This document shows positions 9,098 through 20,903 of a stretch of 62,924 nt of DNA, piece by piece. A model generated the notes under the pieces. It ran no database searches. It was not told where the DNA came from and saw nothing but the letters and a program-made list of their open reading frames with translations. Positions within the stretch are counted from its first letter, which is position 1, and each line of letters starts with the position of its first letter. The position numbers and the translations under genes are program-made. The stretch lies in contig NZ_QQNA01000112.1 in NCBI RefSeq assembly GCF_003346515.1, forward strand, positions 1-62,924, written 5' to 3'. Source of the DNA: Streptomyces corynorhini (GTDB lineage: Bacteria > Actinomycetota > Actinomycetes > Streptomycetales > Streptomycetaceae).

Positions 9098-9687
9098 AGA
9101 AAACGCAACTCCTTCAAGGCAGCTGTCAGTTCGGCGCACCACAGCTGGTACGCGGGGAGGTTTCGGAGGCGGTCCAGATCAACACGTTCGCCGAGAAATT
9201 CGGCCAGTTCACGGGTGTCGCCGCCGGGCAGGATGCGGGAGAGCAGGGCCTTGGGGTCGGCCGTCCTCTCCACATCCCGCGGGCTGGACGGAATGAGTGC
9301 GGACACCGCTCCCGGCAGCGAGCCGAGCAGTGGACCGTCGGCAAGCAGCCACGCCTCCGTCTCCCGTACGGGGACCACTCCGACGATACGGCAATGGGAC
9401 GGCAGCGCGATGTCCTGGCAGATCTTCTCGATCTTGTTCCGCTCCCGGTGGTCATTGTGGATCAGGAGCAGGTCACAGTCAGAGGCGAGGTCGACCGCTT
9501 CCGCGCAGAGCGGTCCGTGCGCGGTGCGCGCGGTACTGCACCGACCCCGCAGCGGGGTGTCGCCCACATCGAACGGCTCCGGGTGCCGGGCGGCGAGTTC
9601 CTTGAGCTGGCGTACAGCGACGGCGCTCAGGAAGATCTCGTCCTCCGGGCCCTCCGCGAGCAGACCGACCGTCAGATACCGGCTCAA
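9094..9687 (-). CDS. TOPRIM/DUF4276-like protein paired with an AAA15 ATPase
   Basis: A 197-residue protein without membrane segments. It starts with a strand and acidic motif typical of TOPRIM-like nucleases ([17 protein letters not shown]12). It then has [18 protein letters not shown] (residues 71-88), where the usual Asp-x-Asp is only partly kept, and [13 protein letters not shown] (105-117), a signature I associate with DUF4276-type proteins. The best start is TTG at 9687, overlapping the ATPase stop in TTGA. The stop overlaps gatB in GTGA, so ATPase, this gene and gatB are translationally coupled. By analogy to OLD, RloA/RloB and PARIS it may be the nuclease effector of a defence pair. 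This role is inferred from fold resemblance and context only. Confidence 0.6.
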   Translation of the reverse strand: MSRYLTVGLLAEGPEDEIFLSAVAVRQLKELAARHPEPFDVGDTPLRGRCSTARTAHGPLCAEAVDLASDCDLLLIHNDHRERNKIEKICQDIALPSHCRIVGVVPVRETEAWLLADGPLLGSLPGAVSALIPSSPRDVERTADPKALLSRILPGGDTRELAEFLGERVDLDRLRNLPAYQLWCAELTAALKELRFL

Positions 9688-10871
9688 CGACTGCCTGCCT
9701 GGACGGTCTCCAGATACTGGCGCGCCTCCCGGGCAGGGACGTAGGTGCCCCGCTCCCCCGATTCGGCCAGCGGGCGGACCCTGCTGTGCCGGGAAGGACG
9801 TTCGCCGCCGCCGACACGGGTCACGGTGTCGACGAAGAGTACGTCTCCGGGGTGCGCGGGATAGACGGCGGCGAGCACGACCGGTGAGTGCGTGGTGACG
9901 ATGATCTGCTGGCGGGTCTCGGGCCCTGTACAGCGGCGCAGCCGCCGTACCAACTCCTTGACCTGACCGGGATGCAGACCGTTCTCGACATCCTCGACCA
10001 TCAGGGTGGAGCAGCCGCGGCCGTCTCTGTCGTGGGCCGCGGTCAGTACGGACAGGACGTGCAGAGTTCCATCCGAGGCCAGCCGGGCAGGGGTCGGGGC
10101 CGCGTCCCTGTAGACGAGGTCCAGCTCCCAGACGCCCCTGTCCGCGTCGGCGGCCGAGCGCACATCGGTCAGCCCGGGGAGTACGGCGACGGCGTCGGCC
10201 TTCAGTAGCAGGGCGCCCGGGTGGACCGCCTCTCCCGAGCCGAGCAACCGGCCGAGCACGGCGGAGAGGTTGTGCGCGTCCCGGGCCATGCTCTGGTCGT
10301 CGTGGAGATCCGTGTCCTGACGGGCGGCATCGGCGTTCGGAACGAGGCGGTACCACCGGGCACCGGGGTTGGAGTGCTCGAAACAAGCCATGATCTCGGT
10401 GTTCTCCCGGATCTCCGCTTGCTGCTTTTCGTTCAGTGCCCATCGGCCGAGAACTTCCGGAGCCGTGGACAGTCTCACGTCGGCCAAGGGCCGGTCCGTC
10501 GCCTGCTTGCGGGTGATGTCCAGGTCGAGCCGTAGATGGGACATTCCCCGCCGCGGATCGGAGTGCAGGAAGCACACGGCGATATGGATCCGGTTGCCGG
10601 CCGTGCCGTCACCGAAACGGTGGAAGAGGTCGATGGTGCGGCCCCTCCGGTCGCCGCCGGGCCCCAGCGGCATGACCCACCGGACCGCGGTGTCCGACAC
10701 TCGCCGAAGTTGCACGACCGTCTCGCCGATCAGCTGCGCGGCAAGGTCCACGGCCTCTAGCAGATTGGTCTTGCCCGACCCGTTCTGCCCGACGAGCACC
10801 GTGAAGGGGGACAGGTCGACGGCGCAGTCGCGGAAGGATCGGAACCCTTCCAGCTCAATGCGGGTGATCAT
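9684..10871 (-). CDS. AAA15/OLD-like ATPase (SMC/ABC-type head)
   Basis: A 395-residue ABC/SMC-head ATPase of the AAA15/AAA21 group. MITRIELEGFRSFRDCAVDLSPFTVLVGQNGSGKTNLLEA carries the Walker A motif (GQNGSGKT, residues 28-35). A degenerate signature lies at SDGTLHVLSVL (266-276), Walker B at LMVEDVENGLHP (290-301) and a switch His in TTHSPVVL (326-333). Such stand-alone ATPases are found in OLD, RloA, Septu, Gabija-related and PARIS (AriA) defence systems. ATG at 10871 is preferred over GTG at 10880 because AAGGGA lies nine bases before it. It sits between a hairpin and the TOPRIM-like gene, within the gat operon; a gat function is not expected. Confidence 0.85.
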   Translation of the reverse strand: MITRIELEGFRSFRDCAVDLSPFTVLVGQNGSGKTNLLEAVDLAAQLIGETVVQLRRVSDTAVRWVMPLGPGGDRRGRTIDLFHRFGDGTAGNRIHIAVCFLHSDPRRGMSHLRLDLDITRKQATDRPLADVRLSTAPEVLGRWALNEKQQAEIRENTEIMACFEHSNPGARWYRLVPNADAARQDTDLHDDQSMARDAHNLSAVLGRLLGSGEAVHPGALLLKADAVAVLPGLTDVRSAADADRGVWELDLVYRDAAPTPARLASDGTLHVLSVLTAAHDRDGRGCSTLMVEDVENGLHPGQVKELVRRLRRCTGPETRQQIIVTTHSPVVLAAVYPAHPGDVLFVDTVTRVGGGERPSRHSRVRPLAESGERGTYVPAREARQYLETVQAGSR

Positions 10872-10914
10872 TCGTGTCACTCCCTTCGCAGGTGTGCGGT
10901 CGGATGGGCGAACG

Positions 10915-10942
10915 GTCCGGGGCCGTGCGGACGGCCCCGGAC
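10915..10942 (-). terminator. Hairpin between the gatA-linked small gene and the ATPase gene
   Basis: GTCCGGGGCCGT and ACGGCCCCGGAC form a perfect 12-bp stem with loop GCGG. It follows the small membrane protein gene by 7 nt and precedes the ATPase start by 43 nt. If it terminates transcription, the ATPase-TOPRIM-gatB part would need read-through or its own promoter. Confidence 0.6.
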
Positions 10943-10949
10943 ATGGGCG

Positions 10950-11192
10950 TCAGCCCAGCAGGACGTCGTCGTCGCCCAGCCGCTTCAGCTCGCGGTACAG
11001 GATCGCCAGGCCCGTCACGATCGCCACGGCGGAGACCGCGGCGTCGACCAGCCGGAGCGTGTCGTGCTCCTGGCGGGCCAGCTTGGCCTGCTTGGCGACG
11101 CTCAGGGCGCCGAGAGCGGTGCTCCCGATCGACAGGTACGTCCCTGCCTTGGACTTCTTGAAGCCCTTGGCCTTGCTCAGCGCATTACTCAT
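10950..11192 (-). CDS. Small conserved membrane-associated protein linked to gatA
   Basis: An 80-residue protein beginning [20 protein letters not shown], basic at the N-terminus. It has two moderately hydrophobic segments ([13 protein letters not shown] and [18 protein letters not shown]) and an acidic end GDDDVLLG. I recall a small gene of this kind between gatA and gatB in other Streptomyces, but its function is unknown to me. The start overlaps the gatA stop in ATGA, with GGAGGAGG about ten bases upstream, so the start is firm. Confidence 0.75.
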   Translation of the reverse strand: MSNALSKAKGFKKSKAGTYLSIGSTALGALSVAKQAKLARQEHDTLRLVDAAVSAVAIVTGLAILYRELKRLGDDDVLLG

Positions 11193-12742
11193 AGCGACGG
11201 TGCCTCCTCCAGCAACGGGTGGCCCCACTTTTCCACGAAGGCCGCTTCGACAGCGGCACCGACCTTGTACAGCCGGTCGTCCTTCATGGCCGGGGCGATG
11301 ATCTGGAGTCCGACCGGGAGGCCGTCCTCGGGCGCGAGGCCGCAGGGCAGCGACATCGCGGCGTTGCCCGCCAGGTTGGTGGGGATGGTGCACAGGTCCG
11401 CGAGGTACATCGCCATCGGGTCGTCGGCGCGCTCGCCGATCGGGAAGGCGGTGGTCGGGGTCGTCGGGGAGACGATCACGTCGACCTGCTCGAACGCCTT
11501 CTCGAAGTCCCGGGTGATGAGGGTGCGGACCTTCTGCGCCGAGCCGTAGTACGCGTCGTAGTAGCCGGAGCTGAGCGCGTACGTGCCGAGGATGATCCGG
11601 CGCTTGACCTCGTCGCCGAAGCCCGCCTCGCGGGTGAGCGCCGTGACGTCCTCGGCGGACCTCGTGCCGTCGTCGCCGACGCGCAGGCCGTAGCGCATGG
11701 CGTCGAAGCGGGCGAGGTTCGAGGAGCACTCGGACGGCGCGATCAGGTAGTACGCGGCCAGGCCGAGGTCGAAGGACGGGCAGTCCAGCTCGACGATCTC
11801 GGCGCCGAGCCCGCGCAGCAGCTCGACCGACTCGTCGAAGCGCTGCACGACACCGGCCTGGTAGCCCTCGCCGCGGAACTGCTTGACGACGCCGACCCGC
11901 ATCCCGGCGACCGAGCCGTTGCGGGCCGCCTCGACGACCGGCGGGACCGGGGCGTCGATGGACGTCGAGTCGAGCGGGTCGTGCCCGGCGATCGCCTCGT
12001 GCAGCAGGGCCGCGTCCAGGACCGTACGGGCGCAGGGGCCGCCCTGGTCGAGGGAGGACGAGAAGGCGACCATGCCGTAGCGGGAGACGCCGCCGTAGGT
12101 GGGCTTGACGCCGACGGTGCCGGTGAGCGCGGCGGGCTGGCGGATGGAACCGCCGGTGTCCGTGCCGATGGCCAGCGGCGCCTGGTACGAGGCGAGGGAG
12201 GCGGACGAGCCGCCGCCGGAGCCGCCGGGAACCCGGGTCAGGTCCCAGGGGTTGGCGGTGGGGCCGTACGCGCTGTTCTCGGTGGAGGACCCCATGGCGA
12301 ACTCGTCCATGTTGGTCTTGCCGAGGATGACGACGTCGGCGGCCTTGAGCCTCTTGGTGAGCGTCGCGTCGTAGGGCGGCAGCCAGCCTTCGAGGATCTT
12401 GGAGCCGACGGTGGTCGGCACGCCCTCGGTGGTGAAGATGTCCTTGAGCGCGACGGGCACACCGGCCAGCGGTCCGAGCGGCTCACCCGCCGCCCGCTTC
12501 TCGTCCACGGCGCGGGCCTGGGCGAGCGCCCCCTCGCGGTCGACGTGCAGGAACGCGTTGATCTTCTCGTCGACGGCCTCGATCCGGGCGAGATGGGCCT
12601 CGGTGACCTCGACGGCCGTGAGGTCGCCGGAGGCGATCCGCTCGGCGATCCCGGCGGCGGTGAGCCTGGTGATGTCCGACGTGCTGATGTCCGACGCGCT
12701 GTGGTCCGACGCGCTGTGGTCCGACTTGCTGTGGTCCGTCAT
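11189..12742 (-). CDS. gatA: Asp-tRNA(Asn)/Glu-tRNA(Gln) amidotransferase subunit A
   Basis: A 517-residue GatA of the amidase-signature family, which hydrolyses Gln to feed ammonia to GatB. The Lys of the Ser-cisSer-Lys triad is in [12 protein letters not shown]. The serines are in [14 protein letters not shown] and in [14 protein letters not shown]. The body is of normal length and the C-terminus contains [18 protein letters not shown]. The N-terminus is odd: before [13 protein letters not shown] it has about 24 residues made of pentapeptide units ([20 protein letters not shown]), encoded by a 15-bp tandem repeat. GGGGGAGGAC upstream fits the ATG at 12742. The gatC stop is 6 nt away. Confidence 0.96.
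   Translation of the reverse strand: MTDHSKSDHSASDHSASDISTSDITRLTAAGIAERIASGDLTAVEVTEAHLARIEAVDEKINAFLHVDREGALAQARAVDEKRAAGEPLGPLAGVPVALKDIFTTEGVPTTVGSKILEGWLPPYDATLTKRLKAADVVILGKTNMDEFAMGSSTENSAYGPTANPWDLTRVPGGSGGGSSASLASYQAPLAIGTDTGGSIRQPAALTGTVGVKPTYGGVSRYGMVAFSSSLDQGGPCARTVLDAALLHEAIAGHDPLDSTSIDAPVPPVVEAARNGSVAGMRVGVVKQFRGEGYQAGVVQRFDESVELLRGLGAEIVELDCPSFDLGLAAYYLIAPSECSSNLARFDAMRYGLRVGDDGTRSAEDVTALTREAGFGDEVKRRIILGTYALSSGYYDAYYGSAQKVRTLITRDFEKAFEQVDVIVSPTTPTTAFPIGERADDPMAMYLADLCTIPTNLAGNAAMSLPCGLAPEDGLPVGLQIIAPAMKDDRLYKVGAAVEAAFVEKWGHPLLEEAPSL
12671..12742. repeat. 15-bp tandem repeat inside the gatA start region
   Basis: Four full 15-bp units at 12671, 12686, 12701 and 12716 share TCCGACGCGCT with few changes, followed by a partial unit at 12731-12742. 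The unit is in frame, so changes in copy number add or remove five residues at the GatA N-terminus without breaking the gene. Confidence 0.85.
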
Positions 12743-12748
12743 AACTGT

Positions 12749-13045
12749 TTAGTCCTCCCCCAGGATCTGCGGCACCTTGAAACGCTGCTGCTCCTGGGCC
12801 GGGGCGCCGGAGAGCGCCTGCTCGGGGGTGAGCGACGGACGGACCTCGTCCGCGCGCATGACATTGGTCAGCGGCAGCGGGTGGGAGGTCGGCGGTACGT
12901 CTTGGTCGGCTACCTCGGATACGCGGGCGACCGCGCCGATGATGTCGTCGAGCTGTCCGGCGAAGTGCTCTAGCTCTTCGCCCTTCAGCTCCAGACGCGC
13001 CAGCCGGGCGAGGTGGGCGACCTCCTCGCGCGTGATGCCAGGCAT
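12749..13045 (-). CDS. gatC: Asp-tRNA(Asn)/Glu-tRNA(Gln) amidotransferase subunit C
   Basis: A 98-residue GatC, the small belt-like subunit that wraps GatA and stabilises the complex. It begins [20 protein letters not shown], the standard GatC first helix. It continues with [22 protein letters not shown] and ends with [17 protein letters not shown], also canonical. ATG at 13045 has AGAGGA upstream. A longer reading frame to 13087 lacks family similarity. It is the first gene of the operon. The 283-nt gap upstream (13046-13328) must hold its promoter; I see only a 14-bp direct repeat (CCTGGAGTGCTG at about 13206 and 13223) and the hairpin of the next gene. Confidence 0.95.
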   Translation of the reverse strand: MPGITREEVAHLARLARLELKGEELEHFAGQLDDIIGAVARVSEVADQDVPPTSHPLPLTNVMRADEVRPSLTPEQALSGAPAQEQQRFKVPQILGED

Positions 13046-13288
13046 GCAGCGATCCTCTGGGGTGAGTGTGATGGATTGTGGCCCCAATCCTATGGGCCCG
13101 GTCCCACCGCCACGAAACGCTTGCCCCTCGGATCCTCACGGACGGACATCGGGCGAGGCGTCAGCAGGACATCGTGCCCCCCTGGCACCCTGGCGCCCGG
13201 CCGCCCCCTGGAGTGCTGACGTCCTGGAGTGCTGGCGCCCGCGCGTCTCGGCACATGACCGTCGCCAGTCCCTGTCCGACGAACAGCG

Positions 13289-13303
13289 CCGCCCGAGGGG
13301 CGG
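13289..13303 (-). terminator. Short hairpin after the GGDEF-EAL gene
   Basis: CCGCCC-GAG-GGGCGG lies 26-40 nt past the stop at 13329, inside a wider weak inverted repeat GTCCG/CGGAC (13275-13305). Confidence 0.5.
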
Positions 13304-13328
13304 ACGACGCTACTTCGGACTTACTCGG

Positions 13329-15470
13329 CTAGCGCACGACGTGGTCCGACTGCTGCACCACCTGCGTGCCCTCCTGGGCGCGCGCCGCCTCCAGCTCGGC
13401 CGGGCGCTGCCAGCCGCGCTCGCCCCTGGCCAGCAGCCAGGCCGTCGCCTCGTGCGGCGGCATCGCGGCGGCCACCAGCCAGCCCTGTACCGCGTCGCAG
13501 CCCAGGTCGCGCAGCCGCTCCCAGGTCTCGTCGTCCTCGACGCCCTCCGCGACGACCAGCAGGCCAAGAGAGTGCGCCAGGTCGACCGTGCAGCGCACGA
13601 TCTCCGCGTCCTCCGCGTCGACCGCGAGCCTGGCCACGAAGGAGCGGTCGATCTTCAGCTCGCTGACCGGCAGGCGGCGCAGATGCACCAGCGAGGAGTA
13701 TCCGGTGCCGAAGTCGTCCAGGGACATCTTCACTCCGTGGCCGGTCAGTCCCGCGAGGGTGTCGGCCGCGCGCTGGGGGTCCTCCAGCAGGACGTGTTCG
13801 GTTATCTCCAGCTGGAGGGAGCCGGCCGGGACGCCGTGCCGCGCCAGTCGCGCGGCCACCGCACCGGCGAATCCGGGGGTGTGCACATCGCGCGGCGAGA
13901 CGTTGACGGCGACCGGGACCATCAGTCCCTGGGATCGCCAGCGCGCGACTTGAGCGAGAGCCTTCTCCAGTACGTATTCGGTGAGGTGAGGCATGAGACC
14001 GGAGGACTCGGCGATGGCGATGAAGTCGTCGGGAGGCACCCGGCCGCGCTCCGGGTGCACCCAGCGCACCAGCGCCTCCAGCCCGGCCACCTGCCCGTCG
14101 AAGCGGACCTTCGGCTGGTAGTGCAGCTCCACCTCGCCCGCGTCCAGCGCGCGCCGCAGGTCTCCCAGCAGCCCGAGCCGGTCGGGGGTGTTGGAGTCAC
14201 GCTTGGACTCGTACACCTCGACGCCCGTGCGGTCCCGCTTCGCCTGGTACATCGCGACGTCCGCGCGCCGCAGCAGACCCTCCGCGTCCGTCGCGTGCTC
14301 GGGGTAGACCGCCACTCCCGCGCTCGCCTCCAGGACGAGCGTGAGGCCGTCGAGATCCAGCGGCGAGGACAGCTCGGCCACCAGATGGCGGGCGACGCGC
14401 TGGGCGCTGGTGGTGGAGTCGCAGGTCGGCAGCAGCACCGCGAACTCGTCGCCGCCGAGCCGGGCGACCTCGGCGCCGCGCGGCAGCGCCAGCCTGAGCC
14501 GGTCGGCTATCTGCAGCAGCAGCCGGTCCCCCGCCAGGTGGCCGAGGGTGTCATTGACGGAACGGAAACGGTCGAGATCGATCAGGACCAGGGCGGACCT
14601 GGCCCCCATGCCCTCCGCCTCCTCCAGCGCCGACCAGGTGCGCTCCAGCAGCCACTGCCTGTTGGGCAGCTTGGTCAGCGGGTCGCGCAGCTGCTCCTCG
14701 GCCCGCGCCCTGGCGATCCAGAGCGTCGAGTCGAGAGCGATCAGCGGAATGGCGAACAGGGGCAGGAGCACCGGCAGGGAGACCGCGACGACACAGATCA
14801 GCGGGGCGATGCCGAGCAGCGCGACCGCGACCAGCCCCTGTCGGTAGAGGGCGGTACGGGCGCCGGCCGGCTCCCCGCTGTGCTGCGGGGACAGCGCGTA
14901 CCACAACAGCAGCCGGGTGACGGCGAGATGGGCGGCGGCGGCGAGCACGATCTGCGGGACGCTGCCGATCGACCAGTCGAGCGGCTGCCAGGGCCGCTCG
15001 ACCGTCGGGACCACGCCGAACAAGGCGAGGACGAGCGCGGCGGCGCCGATGCCCAGCATGTCGGCCGCCCCGTGCAGGACGCCCTGCCGCCAGCGGTGCC
15101 GGCGGGCCACGCCGACCAGGACGACGACGGCCAGACTGACCAGCCCGGCCGCCACCCAGCCGTAGAGCAGCAGCACCGCCAGGGTGAGGGCCGCGCCGGA
15201 GCCCGTACCGCCCCACCAGCGGTCGCGGCCGAGCGCGACCAGGTGTCCGACGATGATGCCGGTGAGCACGGCCAGCGCCCAGCCGGCCGTGGAGCCGGGG
15301 AAGAGCGCGAGCCCGTCCAGCAGCCTGCGGACCAGTCCCGTCGCCAGGACGGCCACGGCGAGTCCCACCACAAGAGCGGGGGTCCAGGCCGCGATACCGG
15401 CGCGTCCCGCCACAAACCCCGCGATTCCGCGCGGGGGTGAGGCCGGGGCGGCGCTCTCGGTCGGTTTCAT
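13329..15470 (-). CDS. rmdB: Membrane GGDEF-EAL cyclic di-GMP enzyme (RmdB type)
   Basis: A 713-residue protein with eight or so hydrophobic helices in the first 230 residues, then a GGDEF domain and an EAL domain. The GGDEF motif is intact (RLGGDEFAVLLP). The EAL domain keeps EALVRW, VAVNVSPRD, ITEHVLLED, DDFGTGYSSL and KIDRSFV, the residues needed for metal-dependent c-di-GMP hydrolysis. Its place next to ligA matches SCO5495 (RmdB), a phosphodiesterase needed for normal development in S. coelicolor; this is memory of gene order. MKPTES at 15470, preceded by GAGAGGGACG, is preferred over the longer frame. The 262-nt upstream gap should carry its promoter, but I cannot point to one. Confidence 0.85.
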   Translation of the reverse strand: MKPTESAAPASPPRGIAGFVAGRAGIAAWTPALVVGLAVAVLATGLVRRLLDGLALFPGSTAGWALAVLTGIIVGHLVALGRDRWWGGTGSGAALTLAVLLLYGWVAAGLVSLAVVVLVGVARRHRWRQGVLHGAADMLGIGAAALVLALFGVVPTVERPWQPLDWSIGSVPQIVLAAAAHLAVTRLLLWYALSPQHSGEPAGARTALYRQGLVAVALLGIAPLICVVAVSLPVLLPLFAIPLIALDSTLWIARARAEEQLRDPLTKLPNRQWLLERTWSALEEAEGMGARSALVLIDLDRFRSVNDTLGHLAGDRLLLQIADRLRLALPRGAEVARLGGDEFAVLLPTCDSTTSAQRVARHLVAELSSPLDLDGLTLVLEASAGVAVYPEHATDAEGLLRRADVAMYQAKRDRTGVEVYESKRDSNTPDRLGLLGDLRRALDAGEVELHYQPKVRFDGQVAGLEALVRWVHPERGRVPPDDFIAIAESSGLMPHLTEYVLEKALAQVARWRSQGLMVPVAVNVSPRDVHTPGFAGAVAARLARHGVPAGSLQLEITEHVLLEDPQRAADTLAGLTGHGVKMSLDDFGTGYSSLVHLRRLPVSELKIDRSFVARLAVDAEDAEIVRCTVDLAHSLGLLVVAEGVEDDETWERLRDLGCDAVQGWLVAAAMPPHEATAWLLARGERGWQRPAELEAARAQEGTQVVQQSDHVVR

Positions 15471-15704
15471 TCCCGTCCCTCTCACAGCCGGCGGAGCCGA
15501 TGCCACGCGATGGCACGTTGTCATGCCAACACGGCTGGAATCGACTCCTCAGCCGTGCACGACAGGCGCACATCCCAACAGTAGGCCGCCGAAGGCCCCA
15601 ACGGGCAGCGCTCTACAGCTGTTGCCCGAATGCGACCCGCCCATCCGTATCCGTCTGGTATGCGCCGAACGGGTGACCTTGGCGGCCCGAATTCGACGGT
15701 GCGG

Positions 15705-15721
15705 GCCCTGCTCTTCAGGGC
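15705..15721 (-). terminator. Short hairpin after ligA
   Basis: GCCCTG-CTCTT-CAGGGC, 11 to 28 nt past the ligA stop on the minus strand. The rest of the gap to the upstream gene (15471-15704) holds imperfect palindromes but no gene that I can support. Confidence 0.5.
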
Positions 15722-15732
15722 GTTGACCGCGA

Positions 15733-19105
<3,373 letters not shown>

Positions 19106-19109
<4 letters not shown>

Positions 19110-19795
19110 CGGCCCGGCTTGACGGTGACGTCGTCGATCCGGGCGTCGCGCGGCAGATCGAGCGCGGCGAGGATCGTGGTGGCCACGGATTCGGGGGCGA
19201 TCCAGCGGGCCGGGTCGTACTCCTTGCCCTCCTGCCGGTGGACTTTGGCCTGCATGGGGCTCGCCGTACGGCCGGGGTAGACGGAGGTGACCCGCAGCCC
19301 GTTGGGGCGCTCCTCCTCGCGCAGGGCGTCGGCCAGTGCCTTCAGGCCGTGTTTGGAGGCGGCGTACGCGCTCCACTCGGCGTGCGCGCCGAGCCCGGCG
19401 CCCGAGTTGACGAAGATCACCTGGCCGCGGGCGACGCGCAGTTGGGGCAGCAGCAGCCGGGTCAGCTCAGCCGGTGCCACGAGGTTCACCGCGAGCTGGC
19501 CGTGCCATGCCTTGGGGGTCAGCTCCCCGACCGGTCCCAGCTCCACGACGCCCGCGATGTGCAGGAGCGAGTCCAGCCGGTCGGGCGGGGACTGCTGGCC
19601 GAGGGCCCAGGAGAGCCGGTCGGGGGTGGAGAGGTCGCCGACGAGGGTGCGGGCGCCGGGGAAGTCCGCGGCGAGTTCCTTGGCGCGGGCGGCGTCACGG
19701 GCGAAGAGAACCAGGTCGTCGCCGCGCTCGTGGAGCCGGCGCGCGACGGCGGCGCCGATGCCGGAGCCTGCACCGGTGATCAGATGGGTAGCCAT
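19106..19795 (-). CDS. Short-chain dehydrogenase/reductase
   Basis: A 229-residue classical SDR, an NAD(P)-dependent oxidoreductase of unknown substrate. The cofactor loop TGAGSGIG is at residues 7-14, LLHIAGVVE fills the NAG position, the Ser is in VIFVNSGAGLG, and YAASKHGLKAL gives the YxxxK pair. It is slightly short for the family, with YPGRTASPMQ after the active site. It starts at ATG 19795 and overlaps the MetE-like gene by 4 nt, so the pair is likely coexpressed. Confidence 0.88.
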
Positions 19796-19836
19796 GCGGT
19801 CATCGTCGCATCACCCCCGGGCCGGTCATGACACCG

Positions 19837-20376
19837 TCACCGTACGCCGAGCGACTCCTCCAGGTAGGCGAGGGCGCCCACGCCGTCCTCGGCGAAGAAC
19901 ACCAGGTCGGCGAGGGGCAGCGGCAGGAATCCCTCCTGCTCCATGCGGTGGAACTGCTGCTTGAGACCGTCGTAGAAGCCCGCCGTGTTGAGCAGCACCA
20001 CGGGCTTGGTGTGGAGGGCGTGCTTCTTCAGCTCCAGGATCTCGGTGGCCTCGTCCAGGGTGCCGGTGCCGCCGACCATGATGACGACGGCGTCGGACTT
20101 GGCGAGCAGCAGCGCCTTGCGCTCCGCGAGGTCCTTGGCGATGACCATCTCGTCGGCGTTCGGCCTGGCCACGGCCTGGAGGAAGTCCACCGAGATCCCG
20201 ACCAGCCGGCCGCCGCCCTGCTGTACGCCGTCGGCGACGACCTTCATCAGCCCCTTGTCCGAGCCGCCCCAGACGAGGGTGTGGCCGCCCTTGCCGATCA
20301 GCTCGGCGAATTCTCGTGCGGGGCGGGTGTAGCGCTCGTCGAGGTCGGCGGCGGAGAGGAAGACACAGATATTCAT
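19837..20376 (-). CDS. LOG/TIGR00730-family Rossmann protein
   Basis: A 179-residue protein of the LOG family, whose studied members release adenine-type bases from nucleoside 5'-monophosphates. It starts MNICVFLSAADLDERYTRPA. It contains LVWGGSDKGLMKVVADG (the GGxxGxM loop) and the block VGGTGTLDEATEILE. The usual motif is PGGxGTxxE; here the first Pro is Val, while the GG, GT and catalytic Glu remain. The length is typical. It is divergent from the DUF427 gene, and the 119-nt gap between them probably holds both promoters. Confidence 0.8.
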   Translation of the reverse strand: MNICVFLSAADLDERYTRPAREFAELIGKGGHTLVWGGSDKGLMKVVADGVQQGGGRLVGISVDFLQAVARPNADEMVIAKDLAERKALLLAKSDAVVIMVGGTGTLDEATEILELKKHALHTKPVVLLNTAGFYDGLKQQFHRMEQEGFLPLPLADLVFFAEDGVGALAYLEESLGVR

Positions 20377-20495
20377 GGGACCACGGTAGAGCGCCGAGGG
20401 AAGGCCGAGGGAAGAGCGCGCCGCTCCTTGTTGCTGACGTGAGTACGGTCGCGGTACCGAGAGACATCCACACCGGTCGAAAGGAAACGATCACG

Positions 20496-20825
20496 ATGGC
20501 CACGGGACATCGCATCACCATCGAACAGGGCACCGAGCACGTGCGCGTCGTACGCGACGGACAGCTCCTCGCGGAGAGCCGCAGTCCGCTGCTGCTGCGG
20601 GAGACCGGCTGCCCGGTGCGCTACTACCTTCCGCCGGGCGACGTGCGCACCGAGCTGCTGACGTCCTCGGAGACCACCACGCACTGCCCGTTCAAGGGCG
20701 ACGCGTCCTACTGGTCGCTGCCGGACGCGCCCGATCTCGTCTGGGCGTACCCGGCGCCGAAGGAGGAGGTCGCGCAGGTCAAGGACCACTTCTGCTTCTA
20801 CGACACGGAGGTCGTCACCGACTGA
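20496..20825 (+). CDS. DUF427 domain protein
   Basis: A 109-residue single-domain DUF427 (NTP_transf_9-like) protein of unknown function. It has the typical layout VVRDGQLLAESRSPLLLRETG, then RYYLPPGDV, then TTTHCPFKGDASYWSL and YPAPKEEVAQVKDHFCFYD. ATG at 20496 is preceded by AAAGGA at a good distance. Longer upstream frames are not conserved-looking. It is followed by the alpha/beta hydrolase gene 78 nt later on the same strand. Confidence 0.88.
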   Translation: MATGHRITIEQGTEHVRVVRDGQLLAESRSPLLLRETGCPVRYYLPPGDVRTELLTSSETTTHCPFKGDASYWSLPDAPDLVWAYPAPKEEVAQVKDHFCFYDTEVVTD

Positions 20826-20903
20826 CGGGGCCTTCTGTAAGAAGACGCGGAAAACTTCTTCGCCGAGCGATGAGTTGGCCGGGGCGGCGGGGTCTGACTC
20901 TCC

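Noticed and set aside
5408..9898. 1496-codon plus-strand open frame
   Set aside because: It runs antisense through USP, permease and gatB genes with low-complexity translation and no start context; a GC-driven shadow.
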